Source of the DNA: Oxalicibacterium solurbis
Lineage (GTDB): Bacteria > Pseudomonadota > Gammaproteobacteria > Burkholderiales > Burkholderiaceae_D
Assembly: GCF_014635845.1 (NCBI RefSeq)
Contig: NZ_BMDP01000003.1
Coordinates: 496,001-560,000 of the forward strand
Length of the DNA stretch: 64,000 bases
Direction of reading: 5' to 3'
The notes beneath the pieces were generated by a model. That model did no database searches. It saw only the letters and a program-made list of their open reading frames with translations, and was not told the origin of the DNA. Below, one piece after another: positions 44,592-57,260 of this stretch. The translations under genes and the position numbers were made by a program. The first letter of the stretch is position 1. Each line of letters starts with the position of its first letter.

Positions 44592-47234
44592 CTATGCTGC
44601 CTTGGAAGTCTTCTTGGCGGCTGCTTTCTTGGCAGGCGCTTTTTTTACAGCTTTCTTTGCGGCTTTTTTCGCTGCAGCTTTCTTGGCCGGTGCGGCATCG
44701 GCTGAATCAGCTGCCTCGTTGTTTGTTTCCGCTGCAGCTTTTCCTTTCGCCGGCGCCTTTTCCTTGCGCGGTTCGAACTCGAAGCTGACCTTGCCGTCCT
44801 TGCCCTTGACCAGATAGGCCTTGAACGCGCGGCGCGTGCGCTGCGAGACGAAGCCCGGCAACAGATCGGTGCGGCCGTCGTTCAGCAGCTTGCGCATCTG
44901 TTCCGGCAGGATTTCCTGCTGCAGGATGATGCGCCCGCTGCGGAAGTCACAGGTCTTGGGTTTGGCGACCGAGTTTTCGCAGATGTAGGACAGCGGCTGT
45001 TCATAGACATTGCCGCTGCATTTCGGGCACGGGCCGACCGGCGTCTGTCCGCTGAAATCCACCGGTTCGGCGTTTTCGTCGTCATTGCTCTGGCCGAAAT
45101 CGAATTCCAGCTTGTAGTTCTTGATTTCTTCGTCGCGCACGATCTTCAGCACGGCGGCGAACGGACGGCCCATTTTCGAGCGGAAGCCTTGCAAGGGGCC
45201 GATGGTGCGGTTTGTCAGCAATTCTTCGACTTCGGCGACTTCGAACTGGCGACTGCCCGGCGTCTTGCTCATCGAGAATTCGCACTTGGTGCAGGCGAAA
45301 CGGCGATAGTTTTCCTTGACCACGCCGCCGCAGTTCGGGCATGGCGTCGTCAGCGTTGCATAGTCGCCGGGGATGGTGTCGTTGTCGTATTCCTTCGCGC
45401 GCTTGACGATGATCTGCGTCATCTGCGCGATCTCGCGCATGAATTCCTCGCGGCTGATGTTGCCGCGTTCGATCTGCGCCAGCTTGTATTCCCATTCGCC
45501 GGTCAGTTCCGGCTCGGTCAGTTCGTCGACACCGAGACCGTGCAGCAGCGTCATCAACTGGAATGCCTTGGCCGTCGGAATCAGTTCGCGGCCTTCGCGC
45601 AGCAAGTATTTTTCCGTCAGCAGGCCTTCGATGATGGCTGCGCGCGTGGCCGGTGTGCCGAGGCCCTTGCCGGCCATGGCGTCGCGCAGTTCTTCGTCGT
45701 CGACCAGTTTGCCGGCGCCTTCCATCGCCGACAGCAGTGTCGCCTCCGAATAGCGCGCCGGCGGTTTCGTGACGAGACCGTTGGCGACCACCGATTCGGT
45801 CTGCACTTTTTCATCCTTGGCGACCGGCACCAGATTGCCGCTGTTTTCGCCATCTTTCTCTTCGTCGACTTCCTTGCCGTAGACGGCCAGCCAGCCCGGG
45901 TTGGTCAGCACCTTGCCTTCGGTCTTGAACTTGTGGCCCGAGACTTCGGTGAAACGCGTCGTCACCTGGAATTCCGCAGCTGGGAAGAAGATCGCCATGA
46001 AGCGGCGCGTGACGAGGTCGTACAGTTTCTGTTCCGGCTCGGACAGGTTCTTCGGCGCCTGCGTGGTCGGAATGATGGCAAAGTGGTCGCTGATCTTCGT
46101 GTTGTCGAAGATGCGCTTGTTCGGCTTGACCCACTTGCTGTTCGTGATCTGTTTGGCGAACTGGTGGTAGTTGTTGTTTTCGGCCAGTACGTCCAGCGTT
46201 TCCAGCACGGTCGGCAGATAGTCTTCCGGCAGGTGGCGCGAATCGGTACGCGGATAGGTCAGCACCTTGTGCTTTTCGTACAGCGCCTGCGCCAGGCCGA
46301 GCGTATTTTTGGCCGAGAAGCCGAAGCGTGCATTCGCTTCGCGCTGCAGGCTGGTGAGGTCGAACAGCGCCGGCGCCATCGAGGTGGTCGGTTTCGATTC
46401 CTCGGTGACGATGCCGATCTTGCCGCGGCAGGCGGCGACGATGGATTCGGCCGCCGCCTTGCTCCACAGGCGTTCGGCGCGTTTTTCCGGATCGGTTTCG
46501 TCCTTCTTGAACTTGGTGTCCAGCCAGCGGCCCTGGTAGATGCCGGCGGCGCAGACGAATTCGGCGCGCACTTCCCAATAGTCGCGCGGCACGAATTTCT
46601 TGATCTTCTCTTCGCGCTCGACCACGATCGACAATGTCGGCGTCTGCACGCGACCGACGGTGGTCAGGTAGAAGCCGCCTTCCTTGGAGTTGAAGGCAGT
46701 CATCGCGCGGGTGCCGTTGATGCCGATCAGCCAGTCGGCTTCGCTGCGGCTGCGTGCGGCGTCGGCCAGCGGCAGCATTTCCTGGTCGTCGCGCAGGTTC
46801 TTGAAGGCTTCGCGGATCGCGCCTGGCGTCATCGATTGCAGCCACAGCCGCTTGACCGGCTGCTTGGCCTTCGCGTATTGCGCGATCAGGCGGAAGATCA
46901 GTTCACCTTCGCGGCCCGCGTCGCATGCGTTGATCAGCGTCGTCACATCCTTGCGCTTGATCAGCTTGTTCAGCACCTTCAGGCGCGATTCGGTCTTGGC
47001 GATCGGATTCAGCGCGAAGTGCGGCGGAATCATCGGCAGGTGCGTGAAGGTCCATTTGCCGCGCTTGACGTCGTATTCCTCCGGCACCGCGATTTCGACC
47101 AGATGACCGACTGCCGACGACAGCACGTATTCGTCGGATTCGAAGTACTCATCGTGCTTGGTGAAGCCGCCGAGCGTCTTCGCGATGTCGTTCGCGACGG
47201 ATGGCTTCTCGGCAATGATGAGGGATTTTGTCAT
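44592..47234 (-). CDS. topB: DNA topoisomerase III
   Basis: 880-residue type IA topoisomerase. The TOPRIM domain starts at the N-terminus (KSLIIAEKPSVANDIAKTLG). The active-site Tyr is in KVLTYPRTDSRHLP. C-terminal zinc-ribbon-like repeats follow (CPNCGGVVKENYRRFACTKC and CPKCSGNVYEQPLSYIC). The last roughly 45 residues are an Ala/Lys-rich tail (PAKKAAAKKAAKKAVKKAP) resembling histone H1-like tails, likely to bind DNA. Length exceeds E. coli TopB because of these extensions. Confidence 0.95.
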   Translation of the reverse strand: MTKSLIIAEKPSVANDIAKTLGGFTKHDEYFESDEYVLSSAVGHLVEIAVPEEYDVKRGKWTFTHLPMIPPHFALNPIAKTESRLKVLNKLIKRKDVTTLINACDAGREGELIFRLIAQYAKAKQPVKRLWLQSMTPGAIREAFKNLRDDQEMLPLADAARSRSEADWLIGINGTRAMTAFNSKEGGFYLTTVGRVQTPTLSIVVEREEKIKKFVPRDYWEVRAEFVCAAGIYQGRWLDTKFKKDETDPEKRAERLWSKAAAESIVAACRGKIGIVTEESKPTTSMAPALFDLTSLQREANARFGFSAKNTLGLAQALYEKHKVLTYPRTDSRHLPEDYLPTVLETLDVLAENNNYHQFAKQITNSKWVKPNKRIFDNTKISDHFAIIPTTQAPKNLSEPEQKLYDLVTRRFMAIFFPAAEFQVTTRFTEVSGHKFKTEGKVLTNPGWLAVYGKEVDEEKDGENSGNLVPVAKDEKVQTESVVANGLVTKPPARYSEATLLSAMEGAGKLVDDEELRDAMAGKGLGTPATRAAIIEGLLTEKYLLREGRELIPTAKAFQLMTLLHGLGVDELTEPELTGEWEYKLAQIERGNISREEFMREIAQMTQIIVKRAKEYDNDTIPGDYATLTTPCPNCGGVVKENYRRFACTKCEFSMSKTPGSRQFEVAEVEELLTNRTIGPLQGFRSKMGRPFAAVLKIVRDEEIKNYKLEFDFGQSNDDENAEPVDFSGQTPVGPCPKCSGNVYEQPLSYICENSVAKPKTCDFRSGRIILQQEILPEQMRKLLNDGRTDLLPGFVSQRTRRAFKAYLVKGKDGKVSFEFEPRKEKAPAKGKAAAETNNEAADSADAAPAKKAAAKKAAKKAVKKAPAKKAAAKKTSKAA

Positions 47235-47329
47235 GTTGAAATGGTCTCGAAAGAAGTGCCGGCTAGCGCCCCGGCGGCGGACGGCCTGCGAACTTGCAGG
47301 CAGCGCGGCGCTTTTTCAAGCACAGCACT

Positions 47330-47360
47330 GCCTAATATATATAGTTGCCCGGCTGTCAAG
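47330..47360 (-). promoter_or_regulatory. Candidate topB promoter
   Basis: On the minus strand TTGACA at 47359-47354 is followed by an A+T-rich TATATATATTAG run that could hold the -10. Exact -10 position is ambiguous because several registers overlap (spacers of 14-16 bases). It lies about 100 bases upstream of the topB start. Confidence 0.5.
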
Positions 47361-47446
47361 CGAGCCAATGATAAGCGGGTTGCGACGAAAATCGCAAGCG
47401 GGAGCAAGGGTGTCGGTGCAGATGCCGGCAAGATGTTGCCGAAGAG

Positions 47447-47474
47447 GCATGTCCGGCCGGTCGACCGGACATGC
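47447..47474. repeat. Perfect 10-bp inverted repeat downstream of smg
   Basis: Arms gcatgtccgg / ccggacatgc with an 8-base loop, 23 bases after the smg stop codon on the minus strand. There is no T-run, so it is a possible 3' stem-loop or a Rho-dependent end rather than a classic intrinsic terminator. Confidence 0.6.
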
Positions 47475-47497
47475 GGGAAAGGGGATGCAAGAGGGCT

Positions 47498-47974
47498 TCA
47501 GTGCAGCAGGCGCGGTTCGGCCTCGTCTTCGTCGATGAAAAGTTCGTCGAAGATCAGGCTGTCGGGCTCCTTGCCCTGGCTCCACAGCACCATCAGCACA
47601 ATGACTTTCAGCTTGTCCAGCGAAATCGGCGATTCGCCGACGGCCAGCGCGCGTTCGATGACGATCTCGCGCTGGACGGCGTCGATCAGCTTGGCCGATT
47701 CGAGGAACTGGATGAAGCCGATGGCCGGCGTGCCGATGATGTCCATTTCGCGGTCTGCATAGATGCGGAAGCCGAACGAAAAGGCCGTCTGGTGCGGCGT
47801 GGCATCGAAGAACTCGTGGTTTGATTCCGCCAGATCCGTCAGCCAGCCGAGTGCCTTGGCAATTTCTTCTTCCTCGAAGCCGATGGCGGACAATTTCTTC
47901 GTCAGCGCTTCGGAATCAGGGCAGGCGTCGGGGCGGTAATAGGTTTCGTACAGATAGACTAGAACGTCGAACAT
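47498..47974 (-). CDS. smg: Smg family protein (DUF494)
   Basis: 158-residue soluble acidic protein with the family's opening [13 protein letters not shown] and the segment [14 protein letters not shown]-like [16 protein letters not shown]. The segment [29 protein letters not shown] matches the Smg C-terminal half. It usually sits beside dprA and topA/topB, as here, suggesting a link to DNA metabolism, but its function is unknown. Confidence 0.9.
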   Translation of the reverse strand: MFDVLVYLYETYYRPDACPDSEALTKKLSAIGFEEEEIAKALGWLTDLAESNHEFFDATPHQTAFSFGFRIYADREMDIIGTPAIGFIQFLESAKLIDAVQREIVIERALAVGESPISLDKLKVIVLMVLWSQGKEPDSLIFDELFIDEDEAEPRLLH

Positions 47975-48299
47975 GGCGTCACCGTAGCGCTAGGGTTGAG
48001 ACGGCACCCTGGGATGCCATCGGGATCGGATGCGTTTGAATCACGCTCTTCAACGAACAGATACAAAGAGGGTGGTACGACAGCGGCAGATCAAAGACAG
48101 CGCTTACTGGAATCTAGGATACCTGAAATTCCTGGATGTCGACAGCGACGGAAATATTTTGTTGCAGTCGCGCGATGTCCGAATGGAAAGGTCGTTGCCG
48201 TGCAATCAAGGAAAGATGGCGGCATGGCATCGAACGATGCCTGTGCGGCAAGAGAAGCGAAAGAGAAACGAAAATTCTGAACGGAATCAGAAAAAATAT
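47975..48299. other. Intergenic region between dprA and smg
   Basis: 325 bases. A plus-strand open frame (48030-48374) includes YWNLGYLKFLDVDSDGNILL, which looks protein-like, but it overlaps the dprA 3' end and lacks a clear ribosome site. It may be a gene remnant. No terminator hairpin for dprA is evident; smg may be read through from dprA or have its own promoter here. Confidence 0.4.
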
Positions 48300-49445
48300 T
48301 CATGCGACGCGGCGGTACATGCCTCCCGGCAGCATTTCTGCTGCGCCGGCCAGTTCCAGCGACAGCAGGTGTGACTGGATGGCGGCGATGTCGAGACCGC
48401 AGCGTACAGCCAGCGTATCGGCATCGACAGGATCGAAGCCCATTGTGTGCAATAGCTGCGTGCAGGCATCGTCGAACGTGGATAAGAAGGTGTTATCTGT
48501 CGTCGCGATTTGCGACGCGGTTGGGGCATCCGAAACGTACGATGCGGCAGGCAGGTGGCGCAATTCTTCCAGCACATCCTGGGCGGATTCCACCAGCTTC
48601 GCGCCCTGCTTGATCAGTTGATGGCAGCCCTTGGAAAGCGGCGAATGGATGGAGCCGGGAATCGCAAACACGTCGCGCCCCTGTTCGGCCGCCATGCGCG
48701 CCGTGATCAGCGAGCCGGATTGCAGCGCTGCCTCGATCACCAGCACGCCGCGCGCGAGTCCGCTGATGATGCGATTGCGGCGCGGGAAGTTGGCGGCGAT
48801 TGCCGGCATGCCGAGCGGATACTCGCTGACGATGCAGCCTTCTTCGGCAAGGCGATGCGCCAGCGCACGATTGCGCGCCGGATAGACGATGTCGGCGCCA
48901 GTGCCGATGACGGCGACTGTCGAGCCGCCGTTGCCTTGCGTCGCTAGCAGACCGCCTTGATGCGCGGCCGCGTCAATGCCCGAAGCCATGCCGGAAATCA
49001 CGGTCAGACCGGCTTGTGCCAGCGTTTCGGAAAAGCGTTCCGCGTTGGCGATGCCTTGTGCCGTCGCATTGCGGCTGCCGACGACGGCGATCGCAGCGCG
49101 CGACAACAGTTCGGCGCGGCCTTTTACATAAAGCAGGGTGGGTGGATCGGCGATTTCCAGCAGGTTTGCCGGATAGTCGTCATCCGCCAGCGTCAGCACG
49201 CGATTGCCGGATTGCGACGCCCAGTCCAGCGTGCGTTCGATATGCGCCACAGCTTCTGCCGACGGCGCGGCGATCAGTGCTTGCGCGATGCGTTCCGGCA
49301 CGAGCTGGCGCAAGGCCGGCAACGATGCGGCGAAGATGTTTGCCGGCAGGCCGAACGCGCCCAGCAGGCGGCGTGCCGTTTCAGGGCCGACGCCGGACGT
49401 CTGCATCAGGCGCAGCCAGTGGGACAGTTCCTCGGATGACGACAT
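48300..49445 (-). CDS. dprA: DNA-processing protein DprA
   Basis: 381-residue DNA uptake and recombination mediator, loading RecA on incoming single-stranded DNA. An N-terminal SAM-like domain is followed by the Rossmann-like core with AIAVVGSRNATAQGIANAE, VISGMASGIDAAAHQGGL, VIGTGADIVYPARN and FPRRNRIISGLARGVLVIEA, and a C-terminal winged-helix domain (about 320-381). The start at 49445 (MSSSEELSHWLRL) matches the family. It is likely cotranscribed with smg. Confidence 0.95.
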   Translation of the reverse strand: MSSSEELSHWLRLMQTSGVGPETARRLLGAFGLPANIFAASLPALRQLVPERIAQALIAAPSAEAVAHIERTLDWASQSGNRVLTLADDDYPANLLEIADPPTLLYVKGRAELLSRAAIAVVGSRNATAQGIANAERFSETLAQAGLTVISGMASGIDAAAHQGGLLATQGNGGSTVAVIGTGADIVYPARNRALAHRLAEEGCIVSEYPLGMPAIAANFPRRNRIISGLARGVLVIEAALQSGSLITARMAAEQGRDVFAIPGSIHSPLSKGCHQLIKQGAKLVESAQDVLEELRHLPAASYVSDAPTASQIATTDNTFLSTFDDACTQLLHTMGFDPVDADTLAVRCGLDIAAIQSHLLSLELAGAAEMLPGGMYRRVA

Positions 49446-49483
49446 GGCCGTACGGGAATGGATGTGGAAAGAAGCAGTGAATG

Positions 49484-49515
49484 AAAAAATGACGGCGCGC
49501 TCATTGCGCGCCGTC
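49484..49515 (-). terminator. Intrinsic terminator after the LysM gene
   Basis: 10-bp stem gacggcgcgc/gcgcgccgtc with a tcatt loop; on the minus strand it is followed by ATTTTTTC. It lies 19 bases past the LysM protein stop and ahead of the dprA start. Confidence 0.9.
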
Positions 49516-49533
49516 ATTGAAAGAAGACGATGA

Positions 49534-50628
49534 TTATTCCGGCGAACGGACGATGTCGCCTACCTGCGCGGTATCGCGCACTTCCATGATCAGGCCATAG
49601 GAAACATGGTTGAAGACGCGGAAGATGAAGAGGTCGCCGTACTGTTCGTCCGGCAGTTTCATGACGGCTTTTTCCGGATCGGTGGTGTCCTTCATCATCA
49701 TGCCGAGGCGATACAGTTCCAGCACGCTGCCACGGTCCAGGCCATCCTTGGCGCCGCGATTGATGGTGATGATCTGGTTCTGACCGGCTTGCGTGACGCC
49801 GCCGTAGACCGACATGATCTGGCCGACGACCGGCTGCTCCGGCGGATGCGGCACGTAATTGACGATCGGCGTCGGTTCCTGCGGCACCATGCGGTCGCCC
49901 ACGCCCATTTCTTCCTTGCTGTTGACGACGACGAAGGTGTGCGGCTCGCTTTCCGAGGTACTGGCGCGCACGAGGCGCAGCGTGCCGAGGTAGACGGCTT
50001 CATAGCCGAGAATCTGGTCGGTGGACGGATCCTTCAGCGGTTTGCCCGGATGGAAGACGTCGAAGGTGGTCGCGCCTTTCAGGTTGCCGCGTACATAGGC
50101 TTTCGCGCCGACCGAAATATACACGCTGCCTTCCTGCGTGGCGACGATGCGCGGTGCATTGTTCAGCTCGGTTTCCTCGATGACCAGCGGCTTGGACAGG
50201 AAAGGCTCGATGGCGCCCATCGGAATGGACGGAATGGCATCGGCCGGCAATTCGTTGCTGCGCACCTGCGGCGACAGGCGCACGGTTGGTGTGCCGCTGC
50301 CATCGCCTACCGGTTTGCCCAGACGCAGGCGGCCGGCGACGCGGTCGAAGTAGACGATCTGGCCCGGATAGATCCAGTGCGGATTGCGGATGTCTTCGCG
50401 GTTCATGTCCCACACTTTCGGCCAGCACCATGGATGCTGCAGGAAGGTTCCGGAAATATCCCACAAGGTGTCGCCCTTCACCACGACATGCTGATCCGGC
50501 GCGTTTGCCCGGAACGCGCAGCGCGCGCTGGGGGTGACGGCGGACGGCGTGGTCTGGGCGGAGGCGAGGGCGGGAAAAACGGTCGTGGCGAGAGCGAGGA
50601 AAAGTGCAGCTGTGCTAGAATTTTTCAT
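49534..50628 (-). CDS. Exported LysM peptidoglycan-binding protein
   Basis: 364 residues. Signal peptide with ALATTVFPALASAQ; the LysM domain (about 47-100) reads HVVVKGDTLWDISGTFLQHP then NPHWIYPGQIVYF. The remaining 260 residues are beta-rich and not assigned (YISVGAKAYVRGNLKGATTF; HFV/FVVVNSKEEMGVGDRMV). Family members are conserved beside dprA and def in Burkholderiales. It is divergent from def across 176 bases. Confidence 0.88.
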   Translation of the reverse strand: MKNSSTAALFLALATTVFPALASAQTTPSAVTPSARCAFRANAPDQHVVVKGDTLWDISGTFLQHPWCWPKVWDMNREDIRNPHWIYPGQIVYFDRVAGRLRLGKPVGDGSGTPTVRLSPQVRSNELPADAIPSIPMGAIEPFLSKPLVIEETELNNAPRIVATQEGSVYISVGAKAYVRGNLKGATTFDVFHPGKPLKDPSTDQILGYEAVYLGTLRLVRASTSESEPHTFVVVNSKEEMGVGDRMVPQEPTPIVNYVPHPPEQPVVGQIMSVYGGVTQAGQNQIITINRGAKDGLDRGSVLELYRLGMMMKDTTDPEKAVMKLPDEQYGDLFIFRVFNHVSYGLIMEVRDTAQVGDIVRSPE

Positions 50629-50804
50629 GGTTTGTCCGGTTGAGCTTGACCAATTGTGACGCCATTACTGTGCAGCAGCAGGTTGCCTACGAAACAATTG
50701 CTTCGTGAAAAAACTTGCCAAATTGAATCAAATTCTGCACATAAATCCTTGAAACAGCAAGAAGACTGCATCATCTGTAGTCATCCTGTTGCACAAAAGC
50801 CCGT

Positions 50805-51341
50805 ATGTCCATATTGAACATCCTGCGTTATCCCGACCCGCGCTTGCACAAAACTGCCAAGCCGGTGACCCAATTCGACGAGCGCCTCAAGAAGCTGGTC
50901 GCCGACATGGCCGAGACCATGTACGACGCGCCGGGCATCGGGCTGGCAGCCACCCAGGTCGACGTGCATGAACAGGTCATCGTCATCGATACGTCGGAAA
51001 ACCGCAGCGACCTGCGCGCCTTCATCAATCCGGAAATCCTCTGGGCCAGCGACGAAAAGCAGGTCTACGACGAAGGCTGCCTGTCGGTGCCCGGCATCTA
51101 CGACGGCGTCGAGCGGCCGGCACGCGTCAAGGTGCGCGCCTTCGATGCCGACGGCAAGCCATTCGAGCTGGAAGCCGACGGCCTGCTGGCGGTCTGCATC
51201 CAGCACGAGATGGATCACCTGAAGGGCAAGGTCTTCGTCGAATACCTGTCGCCGCTGAAGCGCAACCGCATCAAGACCAAGCTGCTGAAGGAAGAACGCG
51301 AACTGGCGCGTAGCCAGACGCGTACCGCCGCCGTCCGTTAA
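50805..51341 (+). CDS. def: Peptide deformylase
   Basis: 178-residue Fe/Zn enzyme that removes formyl from N-terminal Met of nascent proteins. The three motifs are GIGLAATQ (motif I), EGCLSVPG with the metal Cys (motif II) and QHEMDHLKG with the HExxH metal site (motif III). It lies 89 bases before fmt in the classical def-fmt pair that handles N-formylation and deformylation. Confidence 0.97.
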   Translation: MSILNILRYPDPRLHKTAKPVTQFDERLKKLVADMAETMYDAPGIGLAATQVDVHEQVIVIDTSENRSDLRAFINPEILWASDEKQVYDEGCLSVPGIYDGVERPARVKVRAFDADGKPFELEADGLLAVCIQHEMDHLKGKVFVEYLSPLKRNRIKTKLLKEERELARSQTRTAAVR

Positions 51342-51430
51342 TTCGCATTTCTCGTACCTGTCATGCCGCAGGCGGATTGCTGTGCGGCATTCAGGTTCGT
51401 TTTCGACGGACGACGTACTACAATTCCCGC

Positions 51431-52384
51431 ATGAAAATCATCTTCGCCGGCACGCCGGAATTCGCCGCGGTCGCGCTGGCTGCGATCCACGATGCAGGTT
51501 TCGAGATCCCGCTCGTACTGACGCAACCCGATCGTCCGGCCGGACGCGGGATGCAACTGCATGCATCGGCCGTCAAGCAGTTCGCGCAGGTGCATGGGAT
51601 TCCGGTTGCGCAACCGGTTTCGCTGCGGCTGGACGGCAAGCATCCGGACGTCGCGCGCGAAGCGCATGCGCTGCTGCAGGCCACGCCGCACGATGTGATG
51701 GTGGTCGCAGCCTATGGACTGATCCTGCCGCAATCGGTACTCGACATTCCACCGCTGGGCTGTATCAACATTCATGCCTCGCTGCTGCCGCGCTGGCGGG
51801 GTGCCGCGCCCATCCATCGCGCGATCGAGGCCGGCGATGCGGAAACCGGCGTCACCATCATGCAGATGGAACTCGACCTCGATACCGGTCCGATGCTGGC
51901 AATGGAGCGCCTGCCGATCGCGGCCGATGACACGACTGCCACGCTGCACGACAAGTTGGCGACGCTGGGCGGCCGCATGATCGTCGAAACGCTGCGCCGC
52001 ATGGAGCAGCAGGGCGCGTTGCCGGCAACACCGCAACCGGCGGACGGCGCCAACTACGCGGCCAAGATCGCCAAGGACGAGGCCGCGCTCGATTTCAACC
52101 AGCCGGCGGCACAACTGGCGCGCAAGATTCGCGCATTCAATCCTTTCCCCGGAGCGGCAGCGCAATTCGACGGCACGGCCGTCAAGTTCTGGTGCGCCGA
52201 GCCGGTGGATTGCGGCGCATGGCAGCCGGGGCAGGTGATCGCGGCCAATCCGCAGGATGGCGTGCTGGTTGCCTGCGGCGAAGGCGCGTTGCGCGTGCGC
52301 GAATTGCAGAAGCCGGGCGGCAAGCGGCTGCCGGCGGCCGAATTCCTCAAAGGGTTTCCGCTGGAAGGCGGCAGTTTCCGCTAG
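51431..52384 (+). CDS. fmt: Methionyl-tRNA formyltransferase
   Basis: 317-residue enzyme that formylates initiator Met-tRNA with 10-formyl-THF. Motifs: [35 protein letters not shown] with the catalytic Asn/His region, and the C-terminal OB-like domain (about 205-317) that binds tRNA. The start at 51431 fits the family's N-terminus ([12 protein letters not shown]). Confidence 0.97.
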   Translation: MKIIFAGTPEFAAVALAAIHDAGFEIPLVLTQPDRPAGRGMQLHASAVKQFAQVHGIPVAQPVSLRLDGKHPDVAREAHALLQATPHDVMVVAAYGLILPQSVLDIPPLGCINIHASLLPRWRGAAPIHRAIEAGDAETGVTIMQMELDLDTGPMLAMERLPIAADDTTATLHDKLATLGGRMIVETLRRMEQQGALPATPQPADGANYAAKIAKDEAALDFNQPAAQLARKIRAFNPFPGAAAQFDGTAVKFWCAEPVDCGAWQPGQVIAANPQDGVLVACGEGALRVRELQKPGGKRLPAAEFLKGFPLEGGSFR

Positions 52385-52417
52385 ACGCAGGGTTGCCGGC
52401 CAAGGCTCGAATGACCG

Positions 52418-52446
52418 CGATGGTCGATTGCACGTATAATTTCCCT
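52418..52446 (+). promoter_or_regulatory. Promoter of the metH leader
   Basis: A perfect TATAAT at 52435-52440 places the start near 52447, exactly at the 5' edge of the riboswitch P1 stem. A -35 is weak (TGACCG 17 bases upstream). The coincidence of start site and aptamer edge supports both calls. Confidence 0.7.
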
Positions 52447-52522
52447 GCGCCGATTTGATTTTGAAAGATCAAACCAGCTTGCGGGCGCGGAGCATGGCTC
52501 CATATAAATACTGCTAAAGCGG
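52445..52522 (+). promoter_or_regulatory. SAM-II-like riboswitch upstream of metH
   Basis: Pattern match to the SAM-II fold. P1: ctgcgcc (52445-52451) pairs with ggcgcgg (52484-52490), seven pairs. L1 starts gatttga, contains an extra stem (tttgat / atcaaa), then ccagcttgc. After P1 a 5-bp stem ggagc-atg-gctcc is inserted. The 3' core reads ataaatactgctaaagcgg (52504-52522), very like the SAM-II consensus around AUAAAUGUAGCUAAA. It precedes metH, a methionine-synthesis gene, as expected for a SAM sensor, though SAM-II is mostly described in Alphaproteobacteria. Detection is by eye; covariance search is decisive. Confidence 0.6.
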
Positions 52523-52534
52523 CGCGTTGGTGAG

Positions 52535-52563
52535 AACCCGGTCCCGTTGCAGACCGGGTTTTT
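52535..52563 (+). terminator. Intrinsic terminator in the metH leader (expression platform)
   Basis: 9-bp stem aacccggtc/gaccgggtt with an 8-base loop and ttttt directly after. It lies 12 bases past the aptamer core and 45 bases before the metH start, so it fits transcriptional attenuation. Ending transcription before an essential pathway gene only makes sense if it is conditional. Confidence 0.85.
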
Positions 52564-52607
52564 GCATTTATGACGCCGCCTTCATGACGAAATCATAAGA
52601 ACATACG

Positions 52608-56366
<3,759 letters not shown>

Positions 56367-56400
56367 TTCTCTTCTGGTCTTTTTCTGATCGCGCAAATAG

Positions 56401-56427
56401 AAAGCCGGGCATTGCCCGGCTTTTTTT
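56401..56427 (+). terminator. Intrinsic terminator after metH
   Basis: 10-bp stem aaagccgggc/gcccggcttt with a 3-base loop and seven T from the 3' arm onward, 34 bases after the metH stop. Its A-rich 5' side may also end the convergent amidotransferase transcript. Confidence 0.92.
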
Positions 56428-56456
56428 ATCGCCTTGTAATGATGTTCAAACGGTGT

Positions 56457-57224
56457 TCACGTCACGGGTTGGCCGTCGATGAATACCTTCAGTTCACCGA
56501 CAGTAAACGGCGTCCATGTCTCGTTTGTCGTCAGCGGCTCCGTCACGATGACGGCGACACGGTCGTTGGCCGTCGTCACTTCCGAGAAATCCACCTTCAT
56601 GTCCTGGTCGCTCAGCACGGCTTCGGAGAACGGATACTGGCGCACGATGTAATGCAGGCTGGTGGAGCAGTGCGCAAACAGTGCAGAACCGTCGGACAGC
56701 ATCATATTGAACGTGCCGTAGCCGGCGATTTCGCTGGTCAATTTCTGTATGGCCGCCGTCAGGTCGTTCAGCAATGGCGGTGCATCGCCGAAGCGGCGAC
56801 GCAGCTGTTGCAGGATGTAGCAGAACGCGCGTTCGCTGTCGGTGGTGCCGACCGGCTGATAAGGGCTGTCCAGCTCCGGCATGAAATTCTTCAGATCGCC
56901 GTTGTGCGCGAACACAAAATAGCGGCCCCACAGTTCGCGCACGAAGGGATGGCAGTTTTCCAGCGCCACGCGTCCCTGCGTCGCCTTGCGGATATGGGCG
57001 ATCACGTTCTTCGACTTGATCGGCACGCGGCGAATCAGATCGGCGATCGGCGATTCGATGGCGGCCTGATAGTCGACGAAATGCCGCACGCCCGCACCTT
57101 CGAAGAAGGCAATGCCCCAGCCGTCCGCATGATGATCGGTGCCGCCGCCGCGCGTGGCAAAGCCGGTGAAGCTGAACACGATATCGGTCGGCACATTGCA
57201 ATTCATTCCGAGAAGCTGACACAT
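56457..57224 (-). CDS. Class II glutamine amidotransferase (YafJ type)
   Basis: 255-residue protein with an N-terminal Ntn glutaminase domain. The catalytic Cys is residue 2 after Met removal (MCQLLGMN). Further motifs are FSFTGFATRGGGTDHHADGWG, HIRKATQGRVALENCHPF and FAHNGDL. Members of the YafJ/EgtC type are often of unknown acceptor specificity. It is convergent with metH and lies downstream of the TrmB-like gene. Confidence 0.92.
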   Translation of the reverse strand: MCQLLGMNCNVPTDIVFSFTGFATRGGGTDHHADGWGIAFFEGAGVRHFVDYQAAIESPIADLIRRVPIKSKNVIAHIRKATQGRVALENCHPFVRELWGRYFVFAHNGDLKNFMPELDSPYQPVGTTDSERAFCYILQQLRRRFGDAPPLLNDLTAAIQKLTSEIAGYGTFNMMLSDGSALFAHCSTSLHYIVRQYPFSEAVLSDQDMKVDFSEVTTANDRVAVIVTEPLTTNETWTPFTVGELKVFIDGQPVT

Positions 57225-57260
57225 ATCTGATGCGGGTAAAGAATGATGGGAGACGGTGGA

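Noticed and set aside
52445-52563. SAH or cobalamin riboswitch upstream of metH
   Set aside because: No SAH-class GAGGAGCG-type core and no B12-box were seen; the geometry of the loops and the gctaaagcgg end fit SAM-II better.
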